A stretch of DNA of 64,000 nt from UQRS01 sp964481575 (GTDB lineage: Bacteria; Bacillota; Clostridia; Oscillospirales; Acutalibacteraceae). Of the stretch, positions 26,349 through 35,205 are shown one piece after another; positions within the stretch are counted from its first letter, which is position 1, and each line of letters begins with the position of its first letter. The stretch is taken from positions 1 through 64,000 of the forward strand of contig CAYZTR010000002.1 in assembly GCA_964481575.1 (NCBI GenBank), given 5' to 3'. A program made the translations under genes and the position numbers. The notes beneath the pieces were generated by a model that was not told the origin of the DNA, did not search any database, and worked only from the letters and a program-made list of their open reading frames with translations.

Positions 26349-27341
26349 TCACCTGCTTATATTTGCATAACCAAAAAACACTTTCCATTTGAAAGGAAAA
26401 TAATTAAAATTTAACCGTTGATAGGCATCCTCATAATGCTTTTCACTTAAAACACTTTTCAAATACGCCGCCTTTTGCGCATAAGTTTTCTTACTGGATA
26501 ATTCATTCAGCCCAACTCCGATAAGCCCCAGTGCAATTCGATTTTGCAAAGCTTCATCAAAATGGGAATCACACTGATTTTGATGGATAAAAGTCTTAAA
26601 ATACGTATAAACAACTTTCCATTGTTCCACTAATTCCGCACGGTAATTGCTGGTGGTTGCCCCTTCATTTGTTTTACGGTAATTATATAAAAAGCGATTT
26701 AAATATATGATATTTTGGCATGCTTCCAGTGCAAACAAATTGAATATGGCATCCTCTAAAGATCCGGTTTCTCTTTCACTCACCCATTTTCCGGCCTTTA
26801 TCACTGCTTTATGATACATTTTCCCCCACATGGGAGTCAGCCGGTCTATTTCTTCCACATGAGAAAGCTCTGTTCCAACCAAGCCAACCATACGACGCTG
26901 TACTTCTTTCACATCCAAGGTTAAAACTGCTTGTTTGGTATGAATCAGGGGGGTATCAAAAGTTTTATTTTCATAAACCCGCTTATATCCAAAGCAAACC
27001 ACATCTGCCCCATATTGCTCCGTCGCTGAAACACAGGAAGCTATTGTATCCGGCTCAATCCAATCATCCGCATCTATAAACATAAAATAATCGCCGGAAG
27101 CGGCTGCAACGCCTGCTTTCCTTGCGAACGACTGTCCTGTATTATGCTGATGTACGCACACCACTCTTGCATCTTGCACGGCAAATGCATCACACATTTG
27201 GGGGCATACATCCACCCCGCCGTCATCCACCAGAACCAGTTCGATATCGGCATATGTTTGTGTCAGGACGCTGGAAACACACTGGGCCAGGTATTCTTCC
27301 GCCTGATATACAGGTATAATCACAGAAACCTTACTTCCCAT
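26349..27341 (-). CDS. GT2 glycosyltransferase
   Basis: A 330-aa GT-A glycosyltransferase: VSVIIPVYQAEEYLAQCVSSVLTQTY, then LVLVDDGGVDVCPQ and FIDADDWIEPDT as the DxD. The C-terminal 150 residues resemble the EpsJ/WcaA-like group. The start is ATG 27341, 9 nt after AGGAAGGGG; the frame extends 12 codons upstream into the previous gene, overlapping its stop by 11 bp. Part of the polysaccharide cluster. Confidence 0.9.
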   Translation of the reverse strand: MGSKVSVIIPVYQAEEYLAQCVSSVLTQTYADIELVLVDDGGVDVCPQMCDAFAVQDARVVCVHQHNTGQSFARKAGVAAASGDYFMFIDADDWIEPDTIASCVSATEQYGADVVCFGYKRVYENKTFDTPLIHTKQAVLTLDVKEVQRRMVGLVGTELSHVEEIDRLTPMWGKMYHKAVIKAGKWVSERETGSLEDAIFNLFALEACQNIIYLNRFLYNYRKTNEGATTSNYRAELVEQWKVVYTYFKTFIHQNQCDSHFDEALQNRIALGLIGVGLNELSSKKTYAQKAAYLKSVLSEKHYEDAYQRLNFNYFPFKWKVFFGYANISR

Positions 27342-28035
27342 TCTTTTTCCCCTTCCTGGCAAAGCACTGTTCACCAAATAACCGATGAAACGGTCTTGTA
27401 ATCTTACTTTTCAAAATATCTTTTTTGCTAAGCCAGCTTTTAGAATACCAGTGGATCGAAACTGTATTGGGTGTTACATCCAGCTTCCCGGTATTATCAT
27501 TCAGTGGATTAAAATACTCGCTGGGGTAAACTGTTACATCAGACAACCTCTGCAATTCATTGGTCAGTTTCAATCCCAAAGGCAACAGGGCTTGGGTGTT
27601 CAGCTGGGGACAACTGATCAGCTGCCCCGGCAACACGGTGTCATACTGATCCAGCATAGCCTTTACAGCTGGGTGGCCCGGCTCAGCGCCAAAACCGGCG
27701 CCGGTATTTACATAGTTCTTTGACTCAAATCCAATAAAACAGCCGTCCTGCAGTAAAAAATCCGGAGACTTGAGAAGCTCCACATCGGTATCAAAATAAA
27801 TACCGCCCTGTTGATAAACGGCCCACAATCGAACATAATCACTTAAAAAAGCAAACTTTCCGATATCATAACAAAACGCGGTGTAAGCATTAAGAAGAAC
27901 ATCAAAGGCATCTTCATTCCATTCCACAAGCTCATAATCCGGCGCGTATTTTTGCCAGCTGTCGATGCACTGCAAGGCCTTGGGCGGTTTGCTTCCCGGG
28001 CCAAACCAGCAGTAATGGATTTTTTTTGGAATCAT
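27331..28035 (-). CDS. GT32 glycosyltransferase (OCH1/capsular sugar transferase type)
   Basis: A 234-aa enzyme with the GT32 pattern: IPKKIHYCWFGPGSKPP at the N-terminus, YELVEWNEDAFDV, then DYVRLWAVYQQGGIYFDTDVELL carrying the sugar-nucleotide and metal-binding DxD. Such enzymes transfer hexoses in capsule and glycolipid synthesis. I choose ATG 28035, just after the previous gene ends at 28049; the frame is open to 28080 but that would overlap it. The SD is weak (GGGG). Confidence 0.88.
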   Translation of the reverse strand: MIPKKIHYCWFGPGSKPPKALQCIDSWQKYAPDYELVEWNEDAFDVLLNAYTAFCYDIGKFAFLSDYVRLWAVYQQGGIYFDTDVELLKSPDFLLQDGCFIGFESKNYVNTGAGFGAEPGHPAVKAMLDQYDTVLPGQLISCPQLNTQALLPLGLKLTNELQRLSDVTVYPSEYFNPLNDNTGKLDVTPNTVSIHWYSKSWLSKKDILKSKITRPFHRLFGEQCFARKGKKNGK

Positions 28036-28048
28036 GAAGGACACCCCA

Positions 28049-29167
28049 TCATATGTAAGTTTGCAAATGCAATATATCACTCATATAATTTGCACCCATA
28101 TGCAAATTGCTGTAAAAATAATAGATAGAATAGAAGATGATCGCAAAGAAATATAACGCCTTCTGATAGGTTTTATCCTTAAAATAATACAACCCCCAGG
28201 TCAGCAGCAAAACATTATACAGGGAGGTGTAATAAGTAAACCGGAAGAAGATCCAGATAAAGGTGCTCAAGATGGTAAAAATCAGATTGAGCATCGACAT
28301 ATTGACGCAGATATGATACAGTTTTTCATGGGGGGTGATTTCTTTTCTGGAATAATAGGCCAGAAACAGCGGCACTGCTTCCACCACGATTCGTATGGGG
28401 CTGGCGCCGGAGTATTCCGTGGCAGTGCCATAAACCGCAAAACGACTGGAGCCAAACAAGGAAAAGAAAAAACTGGAGCTAATCAAATAGACAATAATCG
28501 CCAGAAAACCGCCCACGAAAAAGACCCATGTTTTTTTCCAGGCCGGCAGATTCATCACAAAATAAACAAGCAGAAAAACATACGCCGTATTATGAAACTG
28601 CGCCGCCAGAAGAACCACCAAAAAGAACCGTTTCCAATCCCGCTTTTCCACCAAAGGTGATGCGGCAAAAATCAAAGACGCGGCAAAGCACTGCCGAACG
28701 GCTGCCATAGAAGCCATATAAAGGCCCATGGTAACATACAAAAAAATGGGAATCACGAAAAATTCCGAATTCTGGTATAAAGTATAAGTCACCAAAAAGA
28801 TGGTCAGCGCTGCGTAAAAGAAAAGCAAAAAGTGATAATTGTTCCGTACAAAGCATTTGATGACCTGACCCACAAAATCAAACGCCCAATCGCCCTGAAA
28901 CACAAAATTGGCTAAATAGTCACGGAAGTTATTATAATATAGCAGCTGAAAGGTTTGCACATAGGTGCCAGTATCGTTATACCGGGAACGCAGGCCAGAA
29001 AAACAAACCAGAGAAGCCAGCGTCAACCAGAACCAAAGATTCAGCCTTTTGTAATCTGTAGCAGTCTGCTTGGGATTACCGGCAAGCTGCTGCACTTTTA
29101 GTTTTCGTTTGGTTTCCACATAGGCCAACGCCGTGGGCAAAAATAAGAATAGGGCAAAAATCCACAT
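28049..29167 (-). CDS. EpsG-family polysaccharide polymerase (Wzy-like)
   Basis: A 372-aa membrane protein with about ten hydrophobic segments. The EpsG-type middle is recognisable: LASLVCFSGLRSRYNDTGTYVQTF, with the conserved R-x-x-x-N-D-T in an outside loop, and later MASMAAVRQCFAASLIFAASP and FLLAAQFHNTAYVFLL (R-Q and H-x-x polar residues). It is the likely polymerase of the repeat unit. ATG 29167 follows AAGG..GGAG; the longer frame from a TTG is disfavoured. Confidence 0.88.
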   Translation of the reverse strand: MWIFALFLFLPTALAYVETKRKLKVQQLAGNPKQTATDYKRLNLWFWLTLASLVCFSGLRSRYNDTGTYVQTFQLLYYNNFRDYLANFVFQGDWAFDFVGQVIKCFVRNNYHFLLFFYAALTIFLVTYTLYQNSEFFVIPIFLYVTMGLYMASMAAVRQCFAASLIFAASPLVEKRDWKRFFLVVLLAAQFHNTAYVFLLVYFVMNLPAWKKTWVFFVGGFLAIIVYLISSSFFFSLFGSSRFAVYGTATEYSGASPIRIVVEAVPLFLAYYSRKEITPHEKLYHICVNMSMLNLIFTILSTFIWIFFRFTYYTSLYNVLLLTWGLYYFKDKTYQKALYFFAIIFYSIYYFYSNLHMGANYMSDILHLQTYI

Positions 29168-29185
29168 AAAACAGAACTCCAACCT

Positions 29186-30004
29186 TTATGATTCCTGGGC
29201 TGTAATTTGATCTTGATGCAGGTGATAGCTACGCATGAGCGATTTCGGTAGTAAAGCAGAAACCAGAGGCTTCAATGCTTGGAAATATGACTTTTTCGGA
29301 TATCCCAGCAAGCGATATCCATTCCAGTAGATTCGGGTGATAGTCCATCCGTCCCTGACAGTACGCCGCGCGTAAGCCTTTTTATCCTCCCGCACCTTAT
29401 ATAGCGGTTCCGAAAGATTAAAGGTAAGATAGGAGGTTTGTGCAGAAAAGCGAAACCAAAATTCCAAATCCTCTCCCCGGCGCAGTTTCGGGGAAACCGA
29501 ATAGCCCCCTAAAGCATCGAACACTTCTTTCCGCGCCATCAAAGTGGCGTGCATACAGCTGCGAAGGCGATGCAGGGAAAACTCATTTTCCATGGTACGG
29601 ATACCCCGGTCACCGGTTTCATCGAAAGGGATCATGGCGGAACCCACCACGGCATATTCCGGATGCTGGTTTAAAAAGGCCACCTCGGTTTCCAGACGGG
29701 TTGGCAAGGAAATATCGTCACTGTCCATAATGGCAATATACGCCCCTGTTGCCGCCGCTAGACAGCGATTCCGAGCGGCAGCAGCGCCTTCATTTACAGC
29801 GTTTTTTAGCAAAATAACCTGTTCCGGCCGCTGCACCGCATAAGCGTGAGCCACTTGATAGGTTTCATCTGTTGAACCGTCATCACACAGGAGCAATTCC
29901 CAATTAGGGTAGGTTTGCTGAAATACAGACGCAATAGCCTCGGGCAGCGTAGACGCCCGATTATATATGGCCATAATCACCGAAACCTTTATGCTTGCAT
30001 CCAC
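29186..30004 (-). CDS. GT2 glycosyltransferase
   Basis: A 272-aa GT-A enzyme: IKVSVIMAIYNRASTLPEAIASVFQQTY, LLCDDGSTDET, AIMDSDDISLP as the DxD, and RGEDLEFWFRFS for the catalytic ED. It starts at GTG 30004, 9 nt after GAGGGG. The frame is open a further 39 codons, but that part lies inside the upstream sugar transferase gene and has no family similarity. Paralogous to the enzyme at 23959-24786. Confidence 0.9.
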   Translation of the reverse strand: MDASIKVSVIMAIYNRASTLPEAIASVFQQTYPNWELLLCDDGSTDETYQVAHAYAVQRPEQVILLKNAVNEGAAAARNRCLAAATGAYIAIMDSDDISLPTRLETEVAFLNQHPEYAVVGSAMIPFDETGDRGIRTMENEFSLHRLRSCMHATLMARKEVFDALGGYSVSPKLRRGEDLEFWFRFSAQTSYLTFNLSEPLYKVREDKKAYARRTVRDGWTITRIYWNGYRLLGYPKKSYFQALKPLVSALLPKSLMRSYHLHQDQITAQES

Positions 30005-30017
30005 AGTAGATGTCCCC

Positions 30018-30689
30018 TCATTCCTCCGTTGTTGCGGTAAGTGCCGATGCTCCTTCCGCAGCACTGGCCGGTGTTCCTGAAAACTCCTGGGCCGTGGCGG
30101 AATCTGCTGCATGGATCCCATCGTGTATAAACAACGCCTTGACGGAGAGAAAAAGGATCTTCACATCCAGCCAAAAGCAGACCGAATCCACATATTCCAA
30201 ATCATAGCGAAATTTTTCTTCCCAGGAAATGGCATTGCGCCCGTGCACCTGGGCCAAACCGGAAAGGCCGGGACGCACCGTATGACGGCGATGCTGTTCC
30301 GCATTATAAAGGGGCAAATATTTCACCAGCAAAGGCCGGGGGCCGATCAGGCTCATGTCACCCTTTAAAATATTGAACAGCTCGGGCAGTTCATCCAAAC
30401 TGGTGGCACGAAGCCACCGGCCAAACCGCGTTAACCGGTCAGTATCCGGAAGCAGTTGTCCCGATGCATCCCGATCATCCGTCATGGTACGGAATTTATA
30501 TAAATGAAAGACCTTTTCATCTTTACCGGGACGGGGTTGACGAAACAGCACCGGCGCACCCAAATGCACCCGCACCAAAATGGCTAACAGGGCAAAGAGC
30601 CAGCAGAAGACCAACATTGCCACCAGCACACAGCAAACATCCAATATACGCTTTATGTACTTACGGTACAACCCTTCCAGTCCTCTCAT
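30018..30689 (-). CDS. Initiating undecaprenyl-phosphate sugar-phosphate transferase
   Basis: Bacterial sugar transferase (WcaJ/PglC type) that starts repeat-unit synthesis by moving a sugar phosphate onto undecaprenyl phosphate. The protein has one N-terminal hydrophobic hairpin (RILDVCCVLVAMLVFCWLFALLAILV), then APVLFRQPRPGKDEKVFHLYKFRTMTDD, LDELPELFNILKGDMSLIGPRPL and VRPGLSGLAQVHGRN. The last 30 residues are Ala/Thr/Ser-rich. The first ATG (30731) is separated by only 3 bp from a promoter -10 box, so it would fall at or before the transcript start. I prefer ATG 30689, although no clear SD is seen there. First gene of the cluster. Confidence 0.92.
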   Translation of the reverse strand: MRGLEGLYRKYIKRILDVCCVLVAMLVFCWLFALLAILVRVHLGAPVLFRQPRPGKDEKVFHLYKFRTMTDDRDASGQLLPDTDRLTRFGRWLRATSLDELPELFNILKGDMSLIGPRPLLVKYLPLYNAEQHRRHTVRPGLSGLAQVHGRNAISWEEKFRYDLEYVDSVCFWLDVKILFLSVKALFIHDGIHAADSATAQEFSGTPASAAEGASALTATTEE

Positions 30690-30734
30690 GAAAAATAAGG
30701 CAGAGAATATAATCACCCAAGATATATTCATGTT

Positions 30735-30763
30735 ATTGTAACACTTTCAAACATAAATGTCAA
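30735..30763 (-). promoter_or_regulatory. Promoter of the polysaccharide cluster
   Basis: Minus strand TTGACA (30758-30763), 17-bp spacer, TACAAT (30735-30740). It would start transcription near 30728, directly in front of the sugar transferase coding region. Confidence 0.75.
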
Positions 30764-30819
30764 TATTTCTGTATATATTATCTAATTGTGACTTTTGTCC
30801 GTTAAAAACGAAAATGCAG

Positions 30820-30848
30820 TTGCCAAAAGGCTGATTCCATGGTAAAAT
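30820..30848 (+). promoter_or_regulatory. Promoter of the divergent membrane-anchored protein gene
   Basis: TTGCCA (30820-30825), 17-bp spacer, TAAAAT (30843-30848), 70 bp before the GTG start. It is divergent from the polysaccharide promoter about 60 bp away. Confidence 0.65.
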
Positions 30849-30917
30849 AGCATATATTTCAATGGTTCAATGGATTTTCACATCCAAACACAATAAAGTC
30901 AGGAAAGGATGACTACA

Positions 30918-32543
30918 GTGCCAAAGCGAATTGGTCGATTTTTTGCCCGATTGGGCGGAAAAATTGCAAGACTCGGAAGCCGCTTCTGGAATTTTCTGAA
31001 GCAAACCTTTAATCGGTGGTTTGAACGCCTGCCCATTGCAGGCAAATACAAACGGATGACCGCTATGATCACCGCTTCGGTGCTGCTGATCGTGATCGTG
31101 CTGGTAGCTTTTCCGGTAGCCAAAACGGTCAACACCATTGTCACCGATCTTATTACGGTAGTCAAGCAGGATGTGAACCAGGTGGCCAGTGTAGAACAAG
31201 TGGCCAGTGATTTGGTGCTGGAGGAAATTTTGGATGACAGCCTGACCATTCCGGAAAACGCGGTAGAAACGTTACCCACCGGCAGCGCCGTCTGGAATTT
31301 TTCGGAAACGGAAATCCAATTGCTAAACACCCTGCTGGTGGATTTGGAACGCTGCAGTTCCTACGACTACGACAGCAGTGTGGAAAATGACGCCACCATG
31401 GCGCTGGCTGCCTTCCAGACACTCATCGAAAAAAATGACATGAGCCTGTCCTACGATGCAGAAAACAACCTTTACACCGCCCCCAAACTGACGCTGCAAA
31501 AATATATTAACGGTCTGTTTGGCAAAAACCTGACCCAAACCGACCAGTTAGGCGCGGTTAGTTATACCGACAACCGCTATTTGTTTCGCAACGATATAAC
31601 CGGTCCTGAAGCTGTCACCGGCTACATCACCGGGGCTTATTCCCTAGGCAAGAGCTTTTACCGCATCGACGGTATTGTAACCCGCGGCTACCCCACTGAC
31701 GTCGGCTGCTACAGCCGGAATCTCAGTGTTGTCTTGCTGAAAAACAAAAACGCGCTATACGGTTACTATGTAATCACACTAAAAACAGAAGCGATTCCCT
31801 ATACCTTTCTGGACTCGTTGAATCAATACATTAGCAAGGAAGGGTATCTCAGCACCACCAATCAAACCGGCACCGTCATCGCATCTTCTGTTCCCACCAC
31901 AGCAGAGGAAACGGCCCAGCAACCAGTTGAGGAAACCGTGCCGACAGAAAGCCAGGAAACCACCAATTCCTCCGGCAATGCCACCCTGACTGAAATTACA
32001 GGAGATACCAACGTCACCCAACCGGATTCCGCAGATCACAAGAAAAAGCGGCTTTCCAGTGAGGAAAAGACCAACTTAACTGCTCTGTTCCAGAGCATGC
32101 CGGCTATGGTGACCGATTTCAGCAATGACTCCACCGGCAGTGAAACCTTCCGTACATTGGCCGCCCATCTTTCCCTGTGTAAAAATGCCGGTGTGGATTT
32201 CACTGCAACAGCCACCAGCAACACCCTGGGTGACATCAATGCAGAAGCCCGGCTGCTATTTGGCGCCAGCCTCAACGCTCAGCTGGAATCGGGAGATTCC
32301 ACTCTAACGGGAACCATTTACAGTATTGAACCCTACATCATCACCGCTTCCATTGCATATACAATCACTGCTGCTTATGACCTGGGAGATGGCCAATATA
32401 TGGTTGTCTGCAACGCCAATTACTACTCCAATCCGCTGCTCTCTGATCCGGATGCCAAATATACCTACACTGCTGTGGTACAGCAAAACGATACGGCAAG
32501 ATACGGCTTTTATCTCCAGTCTCAGACCTTTGTGGAGAAATAA
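30918..32543 (+). CDS. Unrecognised single-pass membrane protein
   Basis: No family recognised. 541 aa: a basic N-terminus with Arg/Phe-rich amphipathic stretches (RFFARLGGKIARLGSRFWNFL), one membrane helix at about residues 47-67 (MITASVLLIVIVLVAFPVA), then a large presumably extracellular part. A low-complexity Thr/Glu/Gln linker (about residues 315-375) divides it into two folded halves. The second half ends in strands such as YMVVCNANYYSNPLL and YTYTAVVQQNDTARYGFYL. The start is GTG 30918, 9 nt after AGGAAAGG; ATG 30909 touches the SD. Divergent from the polysaccharide cluster, so a surface role is plausible only by position. Confidence 0.7.
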   Translation: MPKRIGRFFARLGGKIARLGSRFWNFLKQTFNRWFERLPIAGKYKRMTAMITASVLLIVIVLVAFPVAKTVNTIVTDLITVVKQDVNQVASVEQVASDLVLEEILDDSLTIPENAVETLPTGSAVWNFSETEIQLLNTLLVDLERCSSYDYDSSVENDATMALAAFQTLIEKNDMSLSYDAENNLYTAPKLTLQKYINGLFGKNLTQTDQLGAVSYTDNRYLFRNDITGPEAVTGYITGAYSLGKSFYRIDGIVTRGYPTDVGCYSRNLSVVLLKNKNALYGYYVITLKTEAIPYTFLDSLNQYISKEGYLSTTNQTGTVIASSVPTTAEETAQQPVEETVPTESQETTNSSGNATLTEITGDTNVTQPDSADHKKKRLSSEEKTNLTALFQSMPAMVTDFSNDSTGSETFRTLAAHLSLCKNAGVDFTATATSNTLGDINAEARLLFGASLNAQLESGDSTLTGTIYSIEPYIITASIAYTITAAYDLGDGQYMVVCNANYYSNPLLSDPDAKYTYTAVVQQNDTARYGFYLQSQTFVEK

Positions 32544-32556
32544 TTCCAACACAAAT

Positions 32557-32606
32557 AAAGAAACACTCGCAGAAAAGGCTAAATTCCTGTCTGCGGGTGC
32601 TTCTTT
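32557..32606. terminator. Bidirectional terminator
   Basis: AAAGAAACACTCGCAGA pairs with TCTGCGGGTGCTTCTTT with two mismatches. A- and T-rich ends on both sides suit termination of the plus-strand gene and of the convergent alpha-mannosidase gene. Confidence 0.8.
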
Positions 32607-32641
32607 TATACAGTTAAATTGCACTACATCAAACCCAGAGA

Positions 32642-35128
32642 TCAAAACCCTTCCAGCAGTTCCTCGTCCAGAATCTGCCCATCTGCAAAACGGAAGGTGC
32701 GGATTTCTCCGGCGCCCAGGTCAAATTGCCGTTCCGCATCGGCAAAAGGCAGAGTAATCCGAACACTCTGCTTGGGTTTGTTCTCCGCTTCATAAACCCG
32801 AAGAATATAGCCGTTGCCATCCTCCGCCGCCTTGAAGCAGGAGAGCATCACCGTCCGATCCGAAATCTCCACCAAAGGCTTAGGAGCGGTGCCATAACCG
32901 TAGGGAATATGTGCCATAGCATAAGGCTTTTCATTAAAGGCCAAGGCCTTGGCGTCAATGGAAGCAGAGACCTCAGCCTGCTCCCCTGCCGTCACTTTAA
33001 AATGATAGGTATGCATTCCCTGATCCATGCGGGGCGCCCAACGAACGGTACGCATGGCCGGGCCGGTATTGTCGGCCGAAGCAGTATAAGCCGCCGAGCG
33101 CAGCAAGGTCAGGCCCAGGGTGTTGCCATCCATGCTGCATCCATGGATGCCATCATTGATAACGGCAAAAGCCTGCTTGCCGTTATCGGTACCCACCCAC
33201 TTCTGGTAGGTCACCTCCCGGCAGGGCTTCAGTTCTTCCCGGCCAAAGACAATCTGGCCCAGGAGCTTTCCGCCGGAAAGCTGGTTCATTTCCAGCTTTA
33301 CATACTGCTCCTTCTCACTGAAAAAGAGGCCGGTCTCCACCTCAAAATCCGTCCCGGTTTTGGGCAGAGTGTACCGCTGATAGGCTCTGGAATTATGGAA
33401 CCCAAACAGGGCCTCCACCACGGTACGCACTGGGCCGTCTTCAATGATGCGGACGGCAGGGGCGGTGTCGTGCAAACCGCTGAACTCACTGGCATCATGG
33501 GGCAGCAACAGTTGGAAGGGACGGCGGGCCTTATCCCAGGTGCCGATGCCCCAGGGGCCGTTTCCGTCATTATAGGAAACTAGCTGGAAGCTGTCTTTCC
33601 CCAAATATTCCACCCCATGCACCCGGTAAGAATCCAGCAAACCAGTCATCTTGTTGATGACCACCTGCATCTCTCCGTTGTCAAAGGTAAAGGTATCCAG
33701 ATGCCTGGGACGGCCGTTCCAACCATTGGGGCCTTTGGGGAATTCATAGGCAGGCCGGGCGTCAATGGGATGCCAATACACATCAAATCGGGTCATACTG
33801 GAGGGCGGCAAAGTGGCCTGCACCGCCACCCGCTTCCGCCAGTCAATACCGAAATCTGAACGTTCCTTTTCATACTGGGTTGGCACCGGTTGCCCGTTGC
33901 AATAGGCCTCCGGCACCATAAAGTTATGTTCCCAGTTCTGCTTGGGCAGCCCCATTTCGCAGTGGAACTGGCCAGTAATGGGAAATGGATGAGGATTATA
34001 CAAAAAGAAGGTGGAAGTACCGTCAATGACCCGAGGCTGTCCCTGGACCAAAGCCAGAAAAGCCTCCATTTTCAGCCGGGAGAGAATCTCCAGACCATGA
34101 TCCAGCACCCGGATGGTATCCTCCATAACCTCCCGGGATCCGGAACCAGGAAGAGCATCATGGAATTCGCTAAACAACAGATCCTCTTTTACCTCCAGGA
34201 ACTTTTCTGCCGGATAGGGCTTCCCGGTCTGCAGGGACACAGAAGACCACATCTTCTCAGTAGAATACAGCTCATTTTCCAAAGCGCGGTGGTGCTGCTT
34301 CACAGCGATCACCGAGGTATAGCACCCTTCTGCCACCGGATTCAGACCCTCATCGGTTTCAGGCATAAAGGGCTGCCTGGCTTCCAGCACCCGAAAATAG
34401 TCCTCCGGGGTGGAATGCTTGACCGTGACTTTCCCGGCCATTTTCTGCTGTAGTACTGCCAGCTGATCCAGATCCTCCCGGGAAGGGCCGCCGCCGTGAT
34501 CCCCCACTCCCCACAGGAACAGGGACAATTCTTCTTCCGGATTTTTATCCAAAAATTCTTTTAATTTATCAGCAGCATGGCCGTAAACAGAGTTGTACCC
34601 TTCGTCCGACCGGTGGACAATAACGCTGGAATCATGGAATCCTTTCCAAATGAAATCGTGCTCCTTGAATCGGTGGGACTGGCCGCCACGGAATACCACA
34701 TAATGGTCATAACCGGCCTGATTGAACACCTGCACCAGACCCTTGGAGTGGCCAAAGGAATCAAAGTTAATGGCCGTAGTGGGCCGTTTGCCGAATTTCT
34801 CGCTGAAATAACGGCGGCCGGTGAGAATATTCCGAACAAAGGATTCCCCGGCAGGCATATTGCAGTCAGGCTGCAGATACCAGCCGCCCATAATATTCCA
34901 GCGTCCCTCCTGCACCAACACCTGAATCTCGGCAAACAACTGGGGATCGTTTGCCTCCACCCAGCGGTACAAAATGGACTCATTGTGGTTAAAGATAAAA
35001 TTGGGATATTCGTGGCAAATGTCCACCGCCGCCCGGAAGGTAGACAGGGCTTCGCTACATCCTTCCTCCCAGCGCCAGAGCCAAACAGGATCCAGATGGG
35101 CATTTGCAATTAAATGGATCTCTTTCAT
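32642..35128 (-). CDS. Alpha-mannosidase, glycoside hydrolase family 38
   Basis: An 828-aa retaining alpha-mannosidase without signal peptide, hence cytosolic. The N-terminal catalytic domain has the zinc-binding NAHLDPVWLWRWEEG (H-x-D), the conserved MGGWYLQPDCNMPAGESFVRN and the nucleophile-region INFDSFGHSKG. The helical middle domain (HHRALENELYSTEKMWS) and the large beta-sandwich C-terminal domains follow. It probably trims imported or released mannosides, as in N-glycan use by gut bacteria; the linkage is not predictable. ATG 35128 follows AGGAG; the frame extends 27 codons upstream through the guaB terminator region. Confidence 0.94.
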   Translation of the reverse strand: MKEIHLIANAHLDPVWLWRWEEGCSEALSTFRAAVDICHEYPNFIFNHNESILYRWVEANDPQLFAEIQVLVQEGRWNIMGGWYLQPDCNMPAGESFVRNILTGRRYFSEKFGKRPTTAINFDSFGHSKGLVQVFNQAGYDHYVVFRGGQSHRFKEHDFIWKGFHDSSVIVHRSDEGYNSVYGHAADKLKEFLDKNPEEELSLFLWGVGDHGGGPSREDLDQLAVLQQKMAGKVTVKHSTPEDYFRVLEARQPFMPETDEGLNPVAEGCYTSVIAVKQHHRALENELYSTEKMWSSVSLQTGKPYPAEKFLEVKEDLLFSEFHDALPGSGSREVMEDTIRVLDHGLEILSRLKMEAFLALVQGQPRVIDGTSTFFLYNPHPFPITGQFHCEMGLPKQNWEHNFMVPEAYCNGQPVPTQYEKERSDFGIDWRKRVAVQATLPPSSMTRFDVYWHPIDARPAYEFPKGPNGWNGRPRHLDTFTFDNGEMQVVINKMTGLLDSYRVHGVEYLGKDSFQLVSYNDGNGPWGIGTWDKARRPFQLLLPHDASEFSGLHDTAPAVRIIEDGPVRTVVEALFGFHNSRAYQRYTLPKTGTDFEVETGLFFSEKEQYVKLEMNQLSGGKLLGQIVFGREELKPCREVTYQKWVGTDNGKQAFAVINDGIHGCSMDGNTLGLTLLRSAAYTASADNTGPAMRTVRWAPRMDQGMHTYHFKVTAGEQAEVSASIDAKALAFNEKPYAMAHIPYGYGTAPKPLVEISDRTVMLSCFKAAEDGNGYILRVYEAENKPKQSVRITLPFADAERQFDLGAGEIRTFRFADGQILDEELLEGF

Positions 35129-35156
35129 GTGAATCACTCCTAACTCTAAAAAAATA

Positions 35157-35192
35157 AAAACGGCACGCCGAATTCGTCCGTGTGCCGTTTTT
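35157..35192 (-). terminator. Terminator after guaB
   Basis: The stem CGGCACG/CGTGTGCCG is flanked by AAAAA and TTTTT. On the minus strand it ends 14 bp after the IMP dehydrogenase stop. Confidence 0.8.
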
Positions 35193-35205
35193 AAAACGAA
35201 AAGAA

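Noticed and set aside
18647..30731. Possible prophage or mobile island because of the run of accessory genes
   Set aside because: No integrase, transposase, phage structural gene, attachment repeat or tRNA junction is present; it is a surface-polysaccharide cluster.
33887..35113. Frames on the plus strand opposite the alpha-mannosidase
   Set aside because: Shadows of the GH38 gene; no family similarity and no start signals.
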